Origin: Micromonospora sp. WMMD961 | GTDB taxonomy: Bacteria > Actinomycetota > Actinomycetes > Mycobacteriales > Micromonosporaceae | NCBI RefSeq assembly: GCF_029626145.1 | Contig: NZ_JARUBJ010000002.1 | Coordinates: 4,685,501 to 4,749,500 of the forward strand | Length of the DNA: 64,000 nucleotides | Reading direction: 5' to 3' | In this document: one piece after another, positions 40,843 to 50,057 of the stretch | Layout of the letters: the number at the start of each line of letters is the position of its first letter | How positions within the stretch are numbered: the stretch's first letter is position 1 | Notes under the pieces: model-generated | Told to the model about the DNA's origin: nothing | The model's input: the letters and a program-made list of their open reading frames with translations, nothing else | Database searches by the model: none | Made by a program: the position numbers and the translations under genes

Positions 40843-43800
40843 TCATCGTGCGTACAGCTCGAATTCGTAGAGCGAGAACCCGTACGAGGTCGCCCGCTTG
40901 ACCCCGTACACCCGCACGTAGCGGGCGGCGACCGGGGCGAAGGTGGCGTTGTCGACGCCGCCGTTGCCGGCGGTGGTGGTGAACACCGGCGTCCAGGAGC
41001 TGCCATCGCCGGAGACCTCGATCCGGTACGAGGTGGCGTAGGCGGACTCCCAGCGCAGCACCGCCCGGCTGACGGTGCGGGCCGCCCCGAGGTCGACCCG
41101 GATCCACTGGTTGTCGTTGTAGCTGCTGGCCCAGCGGCTGCTCAGGCTGCCGTCGACTGCCTTGGCCGGGGTGTGGCTGGTCAGGAACTGGGTGCTCGAC
41201 GCGGTGGTCGGGCGACCCTGGGCCAGGTTGGTGACGTCCTCGCCCCGGCGTGCCGGGAACGAGACGACCTGCTGGTAGGTGGGGCGGTTCTGCCAGGCGA
41301 TCAGCGGGTGGGTGATGCCGCCGAGCCCGGACTGGGCGATCGAGTCGGCGCACCACTGATCGCCAGCCCCGCAGGACTTGTCGCCCGGGTAGACAGTGGT
41401 GCCCGGCACCGCGGCGGCCTGGCCGAGCGTGTCCAGCATGGCCTGCCGGCACGCGCCGAGGCTGCCGTCGCCGCAGTACGCGCGGCCCAGCCCACCGGCG
41501 ACGGGGTCGCCGAGCACGGTACGCAGGTCCTTGTCGACGTAGCCCCACCAGCCGTGCTGGAACGACGAGCCCTTGTGTGCCTGCCCCTGCAACGCCCAGC
41601 TCACGGTGCCGTCGCGCGCACCGTTCTGGCCGCCCGACGGCGCCTCGTTCACCTCGATGGCGTCGACCAGCGCGGCGTACACATCCGGCCCGAGTCCGGG
41701 GCGGAACTGCGCCGAGGCCAGCAGCGGCCACCAGGCGTCGAAGATCCGGATCGCGTCCGCGTGCTGGTAGACCTTGGAGCCGGGGGACGTCTCCACCCGC
41801 CGGGCACCGGCCTGCTGCCAGGCCCGCAGCTTGCCGACGGCGTCGGCCAGCGCCGGGTCGGTGACCGGTGCGCTGTCCAGCACCCGCAGCAGGTCGGGAA
41901 GGACCTGCTGGCCGCGCAGGTCGGTCACCGCCGCGTCCGCCACGATCTTCACGACGTCGGCGCGGCCGAGCTTGCGCTGGGCGATCGCGGCGCGCACCGG
42001 GCCGTCGAGCAGCTGACCCCGGTGTACGGAGCCGAAGCTGAAGTTGCCGTCCGCCGCCCCGAAGTCCTTCGCCTGCTTGTTGTTCCAACTGACGTAGTAG
42101 TCCTGGTTGACCGACTGCGGATGCGCCGACGACGGGGTGTAGCTGGCGTCGTTGGTGTCCGGGTTCCAGCCGACCCACTCGTACGCCGGCTCGGCCTTGG
42201 TGGGCAGGTTCGGGTCGGCGGTGGCGGGCCGCACCGGGTTGGAGCCGGAGTTGTAGTACGCGGCCTCGGTCGAGTTGACGTAGAACCAGTTGAACGCGTA
42301 CCCGACGCTGGCCGCGGACGCCTGGAAGGCCGCCGCGCTGCCCATCGCCGACGGGTCGTTGTAGGCCTGGAAGCCGATCGCCGAGTCGGCCTCGTGCCGG
42401 TAGGTGGAGCGCAGCTTGGTGAACGCCGTCGGCTGCCCGTTCACCAGGCCCCGGTAGGCCACCAGCCCGTACTTGGTGCGCAGCGCGCGCAGGGTGTACG
42501 AGCCGGCCGGAGTGGAGTCGGCGAGCGTCGGGGACCAGGAGTTGCGCTGCTCCAGCGCCTCCATGGCGAGACACTGCCCGTGGTAGAGGTAGCGGTTGGA
42601 CCGCAGCGTCGGTGCGCTGCCGTCGGTGGTGCACAGCGGCACCGCGTACGTGTCGGTCAGGTCCTGGGAGGCCGACGTGGCGCTCCACGCGTAGTCCTGG
42701 CCCCGGCCGAGCAGCACGTACAGGTTGAGCCCGGCGAACGCCGCGCCACGCGCGCTGATCCCGGGCCCCTGCAACTCCTGGAGCATCAGCAGTTGCGGGG
42801 CGAAGTAGCCGGTCTGCGGGCCGAACACGGCCACCGGGTTGCCGGTGGTGGTGTGCTGTCCGGAGACCACGACCGCGTTGGACATGCCGTGCGCGCGCAG
42901 GTTGGCCAGGCCGCCGAGCAGGTCCTTGGTGGCGGTGCTGGCGCCGGTGCGGGACGCGGCCCCGCCGGTGGCGTCGTAGGCGAGGGGCTCGGCGACCACC
43001 GTCCCGGCGTCGGGCAGCACCGCGCTGGTCGCGCCCGGCGACGTCGCCCCGTACGGGAAGCTCTGCCCGTCGTGCAGGGTGAGCACGGTCTCCGGGTCGT
43101 TCTGCGACCGGAACGCCGCCCACACCTTGTCGCCCTCGGTGGCGCCGTACTTGGCCCGGGCGGCGACCCGTACCAGCGCGGACTGGATCTCGCTGCCACC
43201 GCCACCGCCGAACAGGCCGCCGATCACGCCGGCGGTGGCGATCAGGTCGGTCATGGTGAAGTGCTTCGGCTTGCCGGCGCCGGCGAGCACGTATTCGCCC
43301 GGGTAGTTGTCCTCGGCGATCGACTTGTCGATGTAGGCGTTGATGCCGGCGATGTAGTCGACCACGTCGGTGTAGAGCTGCTGGCCTCGGGCGCCCTTGG
43401 TGCGCAGTGCGTCCACCTGGGCCTGGAGGTCCGCCTCGGTGTACGGCGAGTTGGCCCAGACGCTCTGCTCCAGCTCCCGGTTGCCCGGCGCGCCGCCGGC
43501 GAACGAGGTGACGTTGCCGCGGCCGACATGCCGGAGCAGGTCCATCACCCAGAGCCGGTCCTGGGCTCCGGCGTACCCGGCGCCGAACATGGTGCCGGCG
43601 CGGGTGGTGCCGGTGATGTGCGGGACGCCGGTGGCCCTGTCCCGCACGATGGTGACATCGGCGCGTGGCGAGACGGTGCTCTCCACCTGCGCGGCCGGGA
43701 CGCCGAACGAGGCGTCGTTGTAGAAGTGGGCAATCTGCTCGTCGGTCAGCCCGGCGTAGTTGTAGACCAGGTTCGCGTACTCGTCGAGCTGGTCGCTGGA

Positions 43801-44028
43801 GTGCGCCGGGCGGGTGCCGAGCGCCTGGTGCGCCAGGATGGCGACCAGTGTGGCGTTGCCGTTCTGCCCGGGGGGCAGGATGTCGGCGCACTGGCCGAGG
43901 CAGTAGTCGTTGGCGGCGAACGTGCCGGCGGCCAGCGCCGGTGACGGCGGGGTCACCGTCAGGACGCTCGCGGTCAGGACGGCGGCGGTGCACGCGGCGA
44001 GCCGGTTACGGAGAGCGGTACGGGGCAT
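40843..44028 (-). CDS. Secreted penicillin-acylase-family hydrolase with discoidin (F5/8C) domain
   Basis: A 1061-residue extracellular Ntn-hydrolase. A signal peptide (cleavage near ALAAG) precedes the alpha part; the probable autocatalytic nucleophile is Ser383 in AHGMSNAVVVSG, where the precursor would be cut into alpha and beta chains. The beta chain includes FGPQTGYFAPQ and the asparagine-containing SYTLRAL region. The C-terminal ~140 residues form a discoidin/CBM32 domain (TASSTQFLTSHTPAKAVDG, SRWASSYNDNQWIRVDLG, YVRVYGV). Relatives cleave beta-lactams, acyl-homoserine lactones or lipopeptides; the added sugar- or surface-binding tail is uncommon. GGAGG lies six bases before ATG. Confidence 0.87.
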   Translation of the reverse strand: MPRTALRNRLAACTAAVLTASVLTVTPPSPALAAGTFAANDYCLGQCADILPPGQNGNATLVAILAHQALGTRPAHSSDQLDEYANLVYNYAGLTDEQIAHFYNDASFGVPAAQVESTVSPRADVTIVRDRATGVPHITGTTRAGTMFGAGYAGAQDRLWVMDLLRHVGRGNVTSFAGGAPGNRELEQSVWANSPYTEADLQAQVDALRTKGARGQQLYTDVVDYIAGINAYIDKSIAEDNYPGEYVLAGAGKPKHFTMTDLIATAGVIGGLFGGGGGSEIQSALVRVAARAKYGATEGDKVWAAFRSQNDPETVLTLHDGQSFPYGATSPGATSAVLPDAGTVVAEPLAYDATGGAASRTGASTATKDLLGGLANLRAHGMSNAVVVSGQHTTTGNPVAVFGPQTGYFAPQLLMLQELQGPGISARGAAFAGLNLYVLLGRGQDYAWSATSASQDLTDTYAVPLCTTDGSAPTLRSNRYLYHGQCLAMEALEQRNSWSPTLADSTPAGSYTLRALRTKYGLVAYRGLVNGQPTAFTKLRSTYRHEADSAIGFQAYNDPSAMGSAAAFQASAASVGYAFNWFYVNSTEAAYYNSGSNPVRPATADPNLPTKAEPAYEWVGWNPDTNDASYTPSSAHPQSVNQDYYVSWNNKQAKDFGAADGNFSFGSVHRGQLLDGPVRAAIAQRKLGRADVVKIVADAAVTDLRGQQVLPDLLRVLDSAPVTDPALADAVGKLRAWQQAGARRVETSPGSKVYQHADAIRIFDAWWPLLASAQFRPGLGPDVYAALVDAIEVNEAPSGGQNGARDGTVSWALQGQAHKGSSFQHGWWGYVDKDLRTVLGDPVAGGLGRAYCGDGSLGACRQAMLDTLGQAAAVPGTTVYPGDKSCGAGDQWCADSIAQSGLGGITHPLIAWQNRPTYQQVVSFPARRGEDVTNLAQGRPTTASSTQFLTSHTPAKAVDGSLSSRWASSYNDNQWIRVDLGAARTVSRAVLRWESAYATSYRIEVSGDGSSWTPVFTTTAGNGGVDNATFAPVAARYVRVYGVKRATSYGFSLYEFELYAR

Positions 44029-44387
44029 GGCGATCCTCCGGGGACGCGGAGTCGGGCCGTTCGGTCACGCCCGGCTGCCGGTCCCGACGTCTCGCCCTCC
44101 GCGCCCGGGCGTTCCACCCGGAGGTGAGAATGACTCATATCGATCTTCGGGCAATGATCGGCGCAGCACCGCCGTCCGGGATACCCGTCGTTCACCACGC
44201 GCCAATGTCGACCTTTCGCCGCCTTTGGGCGCGGCCGCCGACCAGGCGGGTCAGGGCCGCGCCGGCCAGGGTGAGGGAGAGCGTTGGTGCCCGACGGCAG
44301 CCTCGCCGCCCGTGGACCGCCTCGGCGGTCAGCGCGAGTCGAGTGAAGCGTGGAAGCGTGCCCTTCGCTTCTGCGGCCGACGGTAGC

Positions 44388-44401
44388 TGTTACCGCTAAC
44401 A
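44388..44401. promoter_or_regulatory. LacI-type operator, near-palindrome
   Basis: TGTTACCGCTAACA, one base different from the perfect operator at 25347 before the GH43 gene. Suggests that the xylanase and the GH43/CE1 genes share a repressor. Confidence 0.5.
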
Positions 44402-44584
44402 CCTGGCAAGCCATCGAACTTGGCAACTCGACCGGCGTGCTGCCGGCTTTCGCGAGCCCTACCGCGCAGTCAGTTGATCTCGATTGGCCGAAGGCGCGAC
44501 CCCGGCAATTCTGATCCGTAACAGCCCCGAAACTACCGGTTGAGAATCCTGGAACTTTCTGTCAACCTGGGAGCCATCGATCGC

Positions 44585-44598
44585 TGTGAACGTTAACA
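44585..44598. promoter_or_regulatory. Second LacI-like site before the xylanase gene
   Basis: TGTGAACGTTAACA, near-palindrome with central CG. The bases TAACAAGATCA at its right edge also flank the perfect operator at 25347. Confidence 0.4.
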
Positions 44599-44899
44599 AG
44601 ATCACTTCAAGACGGGAGGCGCCTCACGCGACCGTCGGGCCCAACCACCTGCCGGTCGACCACGTCCACCACCGACGAGCCCAACACCCGCGACCACTCC
44701 CCGACTGGCGACCGGACCCACTCCTCGCACCACTTCGCCCGCTGGTCAGGCGGCCCGAACCGGCTCGCGTCCGGAGCGTACGCCTGACGTCGGTCCCGGC
44801 CTGCTCGAGCGGACCGACCATCATGGCCACCGCCATTCGAGCGGAGCCTCCCACTGGAACAGCGACAGGAACTTCCTATCCCACCACTGGAGGATCAGC

Positions 44900-47359
44900 A
44901 TGGCTTCCCGGACCCGTCCCGTCGGGCGCAGCCGACTACGAACACTCACATTTTCCGGAACGGCCGCGATAATTCTGGCCCTCGTCGTGTCACTGCTGCC
45001 CAATCTCGCCCAGGCCGCCGAGACCACCCTCGGCGCCGCCGCAGCCCAATCTGGCCGGTACTTCGGTGCTGCCGTCGCCGCCAACAAGCTCGGCGACAGC
45101 GCCTACACGACGATCCTGAACCGCGAGTTCAACAGCGTCACTCCCGAGAACGAAATGAAGATCGACGCGACCGAGCCGCAGCAGAACAACTTCACCTTCG
45201 GCAACGCCGACCGGATCGTGAATCACGCCATCTCCCGGGGTTGGAAGGTCCGGGGCCACACCTTGGCCTGGTACTCGCAGCAGCCGGGCTGGATGCAGAG
45301 CATGGAGGGCACCACGCTGCGCAACGCGATGCTGAACCACGTCACCCGGGTGGCCAGCTACTACCGCGGCAAGATCGACTCATGGGACGTGGTGAACGAG
45401 GCGTTCGAGGACGGCAACAGCGGGGCCCGTCGCAACTCGAACCTCCAGCGCACCGGTAACGACTGGATCGAGGCCGCGTTCCGCGCCGCCGACGCGGCGG
45501 ACCCGAACGCGAAGCTCTGCTACAACGACTACAACACCGACAACTGGACCTGGGCCAAGACGCAGGCCGTTTACAACATGGTGCGCGACTTCAAGTCTCG
45601 TGGCGTGCCGATCGACTGCGTCGGGTTCCAGTCGCACTTCAACGCCAACTCGCCGTACAACAGCAACTACCGCACCACGCTGTCCAGCTTCGCCGCCCTC
45701 GGGGTGGACGTGCAGATCACCGAGTTGGACATCGAGGGATCCGGCACGACGCAGGCCAACACCTACCGCAACGTGGTCAACGACTGCCTTGCCGTGGCCC
45801 GCTGCAACGGGGTCACCGTGTGGGGGGTGCGCGACTGCGACTCGTGGCGCTCCGGTGGCACTCCGCTGCTCTTCGAGTGCAACGGCAACAAGAAGGCCGC
45901 GTACACGGCCACCCTGGAGGCGCTGAACAGCGCCGGCCCCGGCCCCACTCCCACTCCCACGCCCACCACGCCGGGTCCCACCCCCACCGTCCCACCGGGG
46001 GGCTCCGCCAGCGAGATCGTCGGCACGCAATCCGGCCGGTGCATCGACGTGCCCAATGCCGCTACCACCAACGGCACCCGGGTGCAGCTCTACGACTGCA
46101 ACAAGCAGACCAACCAGGCCTGGACCTACACCTCAGGCAAACAACTCCAGGTGTACGGCACCATGTGCCTCGACGCGGCAGGCTCCGGCAACGGCGCGGC
46201 AGTCCAGATCTACAGCTGCCACAGCCAGACCAACCAACAGTGGAACGTCAACTCCAACGGCACCATCAGCGGCGTGCAGTCCGGACGATGCCTGGACGTC
46301 TGGAGCACCGCCAACGGTGCCCAGATCCAGCTCTACGACTGCCACGGACAAACCAACCAGCAATTCCGGCTCGCCTCCCTCGGCGGTCCCACCCAGACAC
46401 CCACGCCGACGCCGACGACGCCGCCGCCGACGACGCCGCCGCCCGGCGGTACCTGTGATCTGCCGTCGTCGTACCGCTGGTCGTCGACGGGCGCGCTGGC
46501 GCAGCCGAGGTCGGGATGGGTGTCGCTGAAGGACTTCACGCATGCGCCGTACAACGGCCAGCAGTTGGTCTACGCGACAACGCACGACACGGGAACGACG
46601 TGGGGCTCGATGAACTTCGGTCTCTTCTCGAACTGGAACCAGATGGGGTCGGCGTCGCAGAATCAGATGCCGTTCGCGGCGGTGGCGCCGTCGTTGTTCT
46701 ACTTCGCGCCGCGCAACGTCTGGGTCCTGGCCTATCAGTGGGGTGGGCCGGCGTTCTCCTACCGCACGTCCACCGACCCGACCAACGTGAACAGTTGGTC
46801 GGCGGCGCAGACGCTGTTCACCGGGAGCATCTCCAACTCCAACACCGGCCCGATCGACCAGGCGCTCATCGGCGACGACCAGAACATGTACCTGTTCTTC
46901 GCCGGGGACAACGGCAGGATCTACCGGGCCAGCATGCCCATCGGCAACTTCCCGGGCAGCTTCGGCTCGAACTACACGACGATCATGACCGACTCGACGA
47001 ACAACCTGTTCGAAGGAGTGCAGGTCTACAAGCTCCAGGGGCAGAACCGTTACCTCATGCTCGTCGAGGCGATCGGTGCGAACGGGCGCTACTTCCGGTC
47101 GTTCACGGCCACCAGCCTGGGTGGTACGTGGACGCCGCAGGCCACGTCCGAGAGCAACCCGTTCGCCGGCAAGGCCAACAGTGGTGCCACCTGGACCAAC
47201 GACATCAGTCACGGCGAGCTGATCCGCAGCAACGCCGATCAGACCATGACCGTCGACGCCTGCAACCTGCAACTGCTCTACCAGGGGCGTTCTCCCAGCT
47301 CCGGCGGTGACTACGGCCTCCTGCCGTACCGGCCGGGTCTGCTGACGTTGCAACGCTGA
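44900..47359 (+). CDS. Bifunctional GH10 xylanase - CBM13 - GH62 arabinofuranosidase
   Basis: An 819-residue secreted enzyme for arabinoxylan. Order: signal peptide (cleavage near AQAAE); GH10 endo-xylanase, about residues 45-342, with acid/base Glu167 in DVVNEAFED and nucleophile Glu275 in ITELDIEG; PT-rich linker; CBM13 (about 371-495, repeats NQAW, NQQW, NQQF); second PT linker; GH62 alpha-L-arabinofuranosidase (about 516-819) with DFTHAPYNG, GPIDQALIGDD and the Glu in LFEGVQVYKL. It can cut the xylan chain and strip arabinose side groups in one molecule. GGAGG lies six bases before ATG. The upstream region carries operators shared with the GH43 locus; a strong hairpin ends the transcript. 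Confidence 0.93.
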   Translation: MASRTRPVGRSRLRTLTFSGTAAIILALVVSLLPNLAQAAETTLGAAAAQSGRYFGAAVAANKLGDSAYTTILNREFNSVTPENEMKIDATEPQQNNFTFGNADRIVNHAISRGWKVRGHTLAWYSQQPGWMQSMEGTTLRNAMLNHVTRVASYYRGKIDSWDVVNEAFEDGNSGARRNSNLQRTGNDWIEAAFRAADAADPNAKLCYNDYNTDNWTWAKTQAVYNMVRDFKSRGVPIDCVGFQSHFNANSPYNSNYRTTLSSFAALGVDVQITELDIEGSGTTQANTYRNVVNDCLAVARCNGVTVWGVRDCDSWRSGGTPLLFECNGNKKAAYTATLEALNSAGPGPTPTPTPTTPGPTPTVPPGGSASEIVGTQSGRCIDVPNAATTNGTRVQLYDCNKQTNQAWTYTSGKQLQVYGTMCLDAAGSGNGAAVQIYSCHSQTNQQWNVNSNGTISGVQSGRCLDVWSTANGAQIQLYDCHGQTNQQFRLASLGGPTQTPTPTPTTPPPTTPPPGGTCDLPSSYRWSSTGALAQPRSGWVSLKDFTHAPYNGQQLVYATTHDTGTTWGSMNFGLFSNWNQMGSASQNQMPFAAVAPSLFYFAPRNVWVLAYQWGGPAFSYRTSTDPTNVNSWSAAQTLFTGSISNSNTGPIDQALIGDDQNMYLFFAGDNGRIYRASMPIGNFPGSFGSNYTTIMTDSTNNLFEGVQVYKLQGQNRYLMLVEAIGANGRYFRSFTATSLGGTWTPQATSESNPFAGKANSGATWTNDISHGELIRSNADQTMTVDACNLQLLYQGRSPSSGGDYGLLPYRPGLLTLQR

Positions 47360-47373
47360 CGATCGGACAACGC

Positions 47374-47416
47374 CGGGGGCGGGCAGGTTCGGCACACCAC
47401 CGAACCCGCCCGCCCC
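47374..47416 (+). terminator. Long terminator hairpin after the xylanase gene
   Basis: GGGGGCGGGC-A-GGTTCGG, seven-base loop, CCGAACC-C-GCCCGCCCCC: 17 pairs with one A/C mismatch. It ends 29 bases before the next start codon, so the cutinase-like gene probably depends on read-through or a promoter within this short gap. Confidence 0.7.
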
Positions 47417-47445
47417 CGCTCCACCACCACCAGGAGGTACCGACA

Positions 47446-48846
47446 GTGCGAGAAGACGCCAACCACCCCCCGCCCGCGGGAACCACCCATGCTGACCGGG
47501 TGCCACCCGGCTTCCGAGGACGACTGTTGAAGATCGCCGCAGCCGCGATGGCAGCCGCAGTCGGACTGCTCACCATCACCCTGACGACCGGGTCGGCGTC
47601 GGCCGCCGACAACCCGTACCAGCGGGGACCGGACCCCACGCAGAGCAGCGTCACCGCCGTGAACGGCCCCTTCGCCAACACGTCGGTCAGCGTCCCGACC
47701 GGGTACGGGTTCAACGGCGGCAGGATCTACTACCCGACCGACACCAGCCAGGGCACCTTCGGTGCCATCGCGATCTCGCCCGGTTACACCGCGTTGTTCT
47801 CCGCCGAACTGGCCTGGATGGGGCCGTGGCTGGCCTCCCACGGCTTCGTCGTGATCGGCATCGAGACCAACAGCCGCAACGACTTCGACACGGCCCGGGG
47901 CACCCAGTTGCTCGCCGCGCTGGACTACCTCACCCAGCAGAGCCCGGTACGCGACCGGGTCGACCCCACCCGGCTGGCGGTCGCCGGTCACTCCATGGGC
48001 GGCGGCGGCGCGCTGAGCGCAGCCACCCGGCGCTCGTCGTTGAAGGCAGTGGTCGGCATCGCGCCGTACTCGCCGTCGTCGAACCTGGCCAACGACCGGG
48101 TACCGACGATGATCTTCTCTGGGCAGGCGGACACGGTGGTCACCCCGTCCTACGCCACCGGTCTGTACAACAGCCTCCCGGCCACGACGGAGAGCGTATA
48201 CCTGGAGGTCGCCGGTGCCGATCATGGTTTCATGGTCGGGCGCTCGAACCCCGTGATGGTCCGGACCATGCTGCCGTTCGTCAAGATGTTCGTCGACAAC
48301 GACGCCCGGTACAGCCAGTTCCTCTGCCCACTGCTGGACTCCAGTGGCGTGGTCACCTACCGCAGCACCTGCCCGTTGCTGCCGTCGACACCGCCCACCT
48401 CGACGCCGACCCCCACCGACCCGCCCACCCCCACCCCGACGCCCACCGTCCCACCCGGCTCCGCCAGCGAAATCATCGGCACCCAATCCGGCCGCTGCAT
48501 CGACGTACCCAACGCCTCACGTAACAACGGCACCCGCGTCCAGCTCTACGACTGCAACAAACAAACCAACCAGGCCTGGACCTACACCTCAGGCAAACAA
48601 CTCCAGGTCTACGGCACCATGTGCCTCGACGCGGCAGGCACCAGCAACGGCACGGCAGTCCAGATCTACAACTGCCACAACCAAACCAACCAACAATGGA
48701 ACATCAACACCAACGGCACCATCACCAACGTCCAATCCGGACGATGCCTAGACGTCTGGAGCACCACCAACGGCGCCCAAATCCAGCTCTACGACTGCCA
48801 CGGACAAACCAACCAACAATTCCGGCTCGCCGCCCTCACCCGCTGA
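47446..48846 (+). CDS. Cutinase/PET-hydrolase-like polyester esterase with CBM13
   Basis: A 466-residue secreted alpha/beta hydrolase of the actinomycete cutinase (polyesterase) family. After an unusually long N-terminus with signal peptide (cleavage near ASAAD) the mature part begins NPYQRGPDPT as in Thermobifida cutinases. Catalytic Ser183 in AGHSMGGGG, Asp229 in GQADTVV and His260 in GADHGFM; oxyanion Tyr114 and Met184; terminal disulfide Cys294-Cys309 (FLCP ... RSTCP). The aromatic residue that is Trp in Thermobifida cutinase and the Ideonella PETase (TPWH/APWD) is Tyr208 here (APYS). A PT linker and ricin-B domain (about 341-466) follow, an unusual partner for this family. GGAGG lies nine bases before the GTG. 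Confidence 0.9.
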   Translation: MREDANHPPPAGTTHADRVPPGFRGRLLKIAAAAMAAAVGLLTITLTTGSASAADNPYQRGPDPTQSSVTAVNGPFANTSVSVPTGYGFNGGRIYYPTDTSQGTFGAIAISPGYTALFSAELAWMGPWLASHGFVVIGIETNSRNDFDTARGTQLLAALDYLTQQSPVRDRVDPTRLAVAGHSMGGGGALSAATRRSSLKAVVGIAPYSPSSNLANDRVPTMIFSGQADTVVTPSYATGLYNSLPATTESVYLEVAGADHGFMVGRSNPVMVRTMLPFVKMFVDNDARYSQFLCPLLDSSGVVTYRSTCPLLPSTPPTSTPTPTDPPTPTPTPTVPPGSASEIIGTQSGRCIDVPNASRNNGTRVQLYDCNKQTNQAWTYTSGKQLQVYGTMCLDAAGTSNGTAVQIYNCHNQTNQQWNINTNGTITNVQSGRCLDVWSTTNGAQIQLYDCHGQTNQQFRLAALTR

Positions 48847-48945
48847 CCACCACCCCCTCCACACACCACCACACGAGCCAAAACGACCACCTGAACAAAA
48901 CCGGACGGAAAAGGGCGGGCTCGGCATCACGCCGAGCCCACCCGC
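48391..48945 (+). repeat. Duplicated CBM13-terminator block, copy 1
   Basis: Encodes the linker and CBM13 of the cutinase-like enzyme and its terminator. Nearly identical over about 555 bases to 51392-51964 (constant offset of 3001 through the coding part, only a handful of substitutions). The block uses CAA and AAC-rich codons unlike the catalytic parts. Confidence 0.85.
48917..48939 (+). terminator. Terminator after the cutinase-like gene
   Basis: GGGCTCGGC-ATCAC-GCCGAGCCC, a perfect nine-base-pair stem. Identical element at 51936-51958 after the third CE1 gene. Confidence 0.75.
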
Positions 48946-49055
48946 GTCACCCAGACACCGCACCGCACGGTCGGCATCGGGCAGCTTCCGACCTCGTCGG
49001 AGCGGTCGATTTCATACTGGCCTCGCCGTCGGCCGATCCGCGCGAGCCGGTCACC

Positions 49056-50057
49056 CTATTGATTCATCTCCTCCAACGCCGCAGCAAGGTGCGGGGTGCC
49101 GCGATCGGCGCGGAGATCGCCAAGCTGGTCGACGCGGTGTGCCCGGATGTCGGGTTGCGGTCCGGTGGCGTACCGGTGAGCTACGGCACGCACGTGCTCC
49201 TCCGCAGGCTCGGCGAGACCGTCGTACACCGCGACGAACACCGCCCGCGCGTCCCTCCTGGGCCATCCCGCAGGCATCATCTTGATCGGCAGCAGCGGAT
49301 CCACGATGGGGAAACGCCGATAGGCATCCATCACCTCGGTGCGCGCCCGTACCGCCGCCGCTGCCGTGACGTCTCCTGACCGGACACCCGGCAACATGGC
49401 CTCCCAGCGCTTGACGAAGGAGTCGTACTGACGAACGACCGCGGCGGTGTCCCAGGCGTCGATCGGTACCCGATTGGTCACCGCCTCGATCTCCACGTGC
49501 CGTGCGCGGAACACCGTCGTGGCGCCGAGCGCGATCGCGGGAAGCTTCGCTCTGGGCGTGCGGCCGAGATTGTGCGGTGATACCCACAGTCCGTCGTACA
49601 GGGGCGCGTACCCGAGCCATCGAAGCTGTCCGCGGAGAGCCCGTCGTTCGGCGCTCGCCTCCTGCGGTAGGGAGAAGGCGACCAACGTCCACCAGCCGTC
49701 CCACGACTCGGCCTGTCCGACGAAGGCCGCGATCCGACGTGCACCCCTGGCGAGGTTGTCGGCGGCGGGCTGGGTCAAGCGGTAGAAGCTGTGACGTCCC
49801 TGTCTGCTGATCTCAAGCACTCCCCGGCGAGCCAACCGGCTGATGGCCGTCCGTGCCCCGGCCGTGTTGACGCCCGACTCGGCGAGCAACGCCACGAGAG
49901 CGGCGGAGGGTAGCCAGGTCCGGCCCTGAATGGTGTAGTCGGCCAGCAGCGTCACGGCCAAGCCCTGGGGCGAGCTGCCTGACTGTCTACGGGGCAGTTG
50001 GGTGGAGCCGTCTGCGCTGTCCGGGAAAATCTCGTCGATGTTGAAGGGGCTGACCAC
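49056..50057 (-). CDS. PaaX-family transcriptional regulator
   Basis: A 333-residue regulator. The N-terminal winged helix is LVALLAESGVNTAGARTAISRLARRG (given in part: SGVNTAGARTAISRLARRG), preceded by LADYTIQGRTWLPSAALV; the central and C-terminal parts match PaaX (WDGWWTLVAFSLPQEA, RGQLRWLGYAPLYDGLWVSP, CRISPR-Cas2-like fold). PaaX itself senses phenylacetyl-CoA, but no phenylacetate genes are here; a role in controlling the flanking esterases that release aromatic acids (ferulate) is possible. GTG start with GGAG four bases upstream. Confidence 0.85.
   Translation of the reverse strand: MVSPFNIDEIFPDSADGSTQLPRRQSGSSPQGLAVTLLADYTIQGRTWLPSAALVALLAESGVNTAGARTAISRLARRGVLEISRQGRHSFYRLTQPAADNLARGARRIAAFVGQAESWDGWWTLVAFSLPQEASAERRALRGQLRWLGYAPLYDGLWVSPHNLGRTPRAKLPAIALGATTVFRARHVEIEAVTNRVPIDAWDTAAVVRQYDSFVKRWEAMLPGVRSGDVTAAAAVRARTEVMDAYRRFPIVDPLLPIKMMPAGWPRRDARAVFVAVYDGLAEPAEEHVRAVAHRYATGPQPDIRAHRVDQLGDLRADRGTPHLAAALEEMNQ

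Larger units (their letters stand above)
44029..44899. promoter_or_regulatory. Long control region upstream of the GH10-GH62 gene
   Basis: About 870 bases without a convincing gene between the acylase gene (minus) and the xylanase gene (plus). It holds two LacI-like half-palindromic sites (44388-44401 and 44585-44598) and ~300 bases between the second site and the start codon, which may be an untranslated leader. Short open frames here have no product I recognise. Confidence 0.5.

Noticed and set aside
40838..43993. Very long open frames on both strands overlapping the acylase gene.
   Set aside because: High-GC mirror frames; only the minus-strand frame with signal peptide, Ntn-hydrolase motif and discoidin domain makes a recognisable protein.
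44586..44972. A plus-strand frame before the xylanase gene.
   Set aside because: It overlaps the xylanase start in another frame, is rich in His/Pro/Arg and has no recognisable domain; the region is better explained as control sequence.
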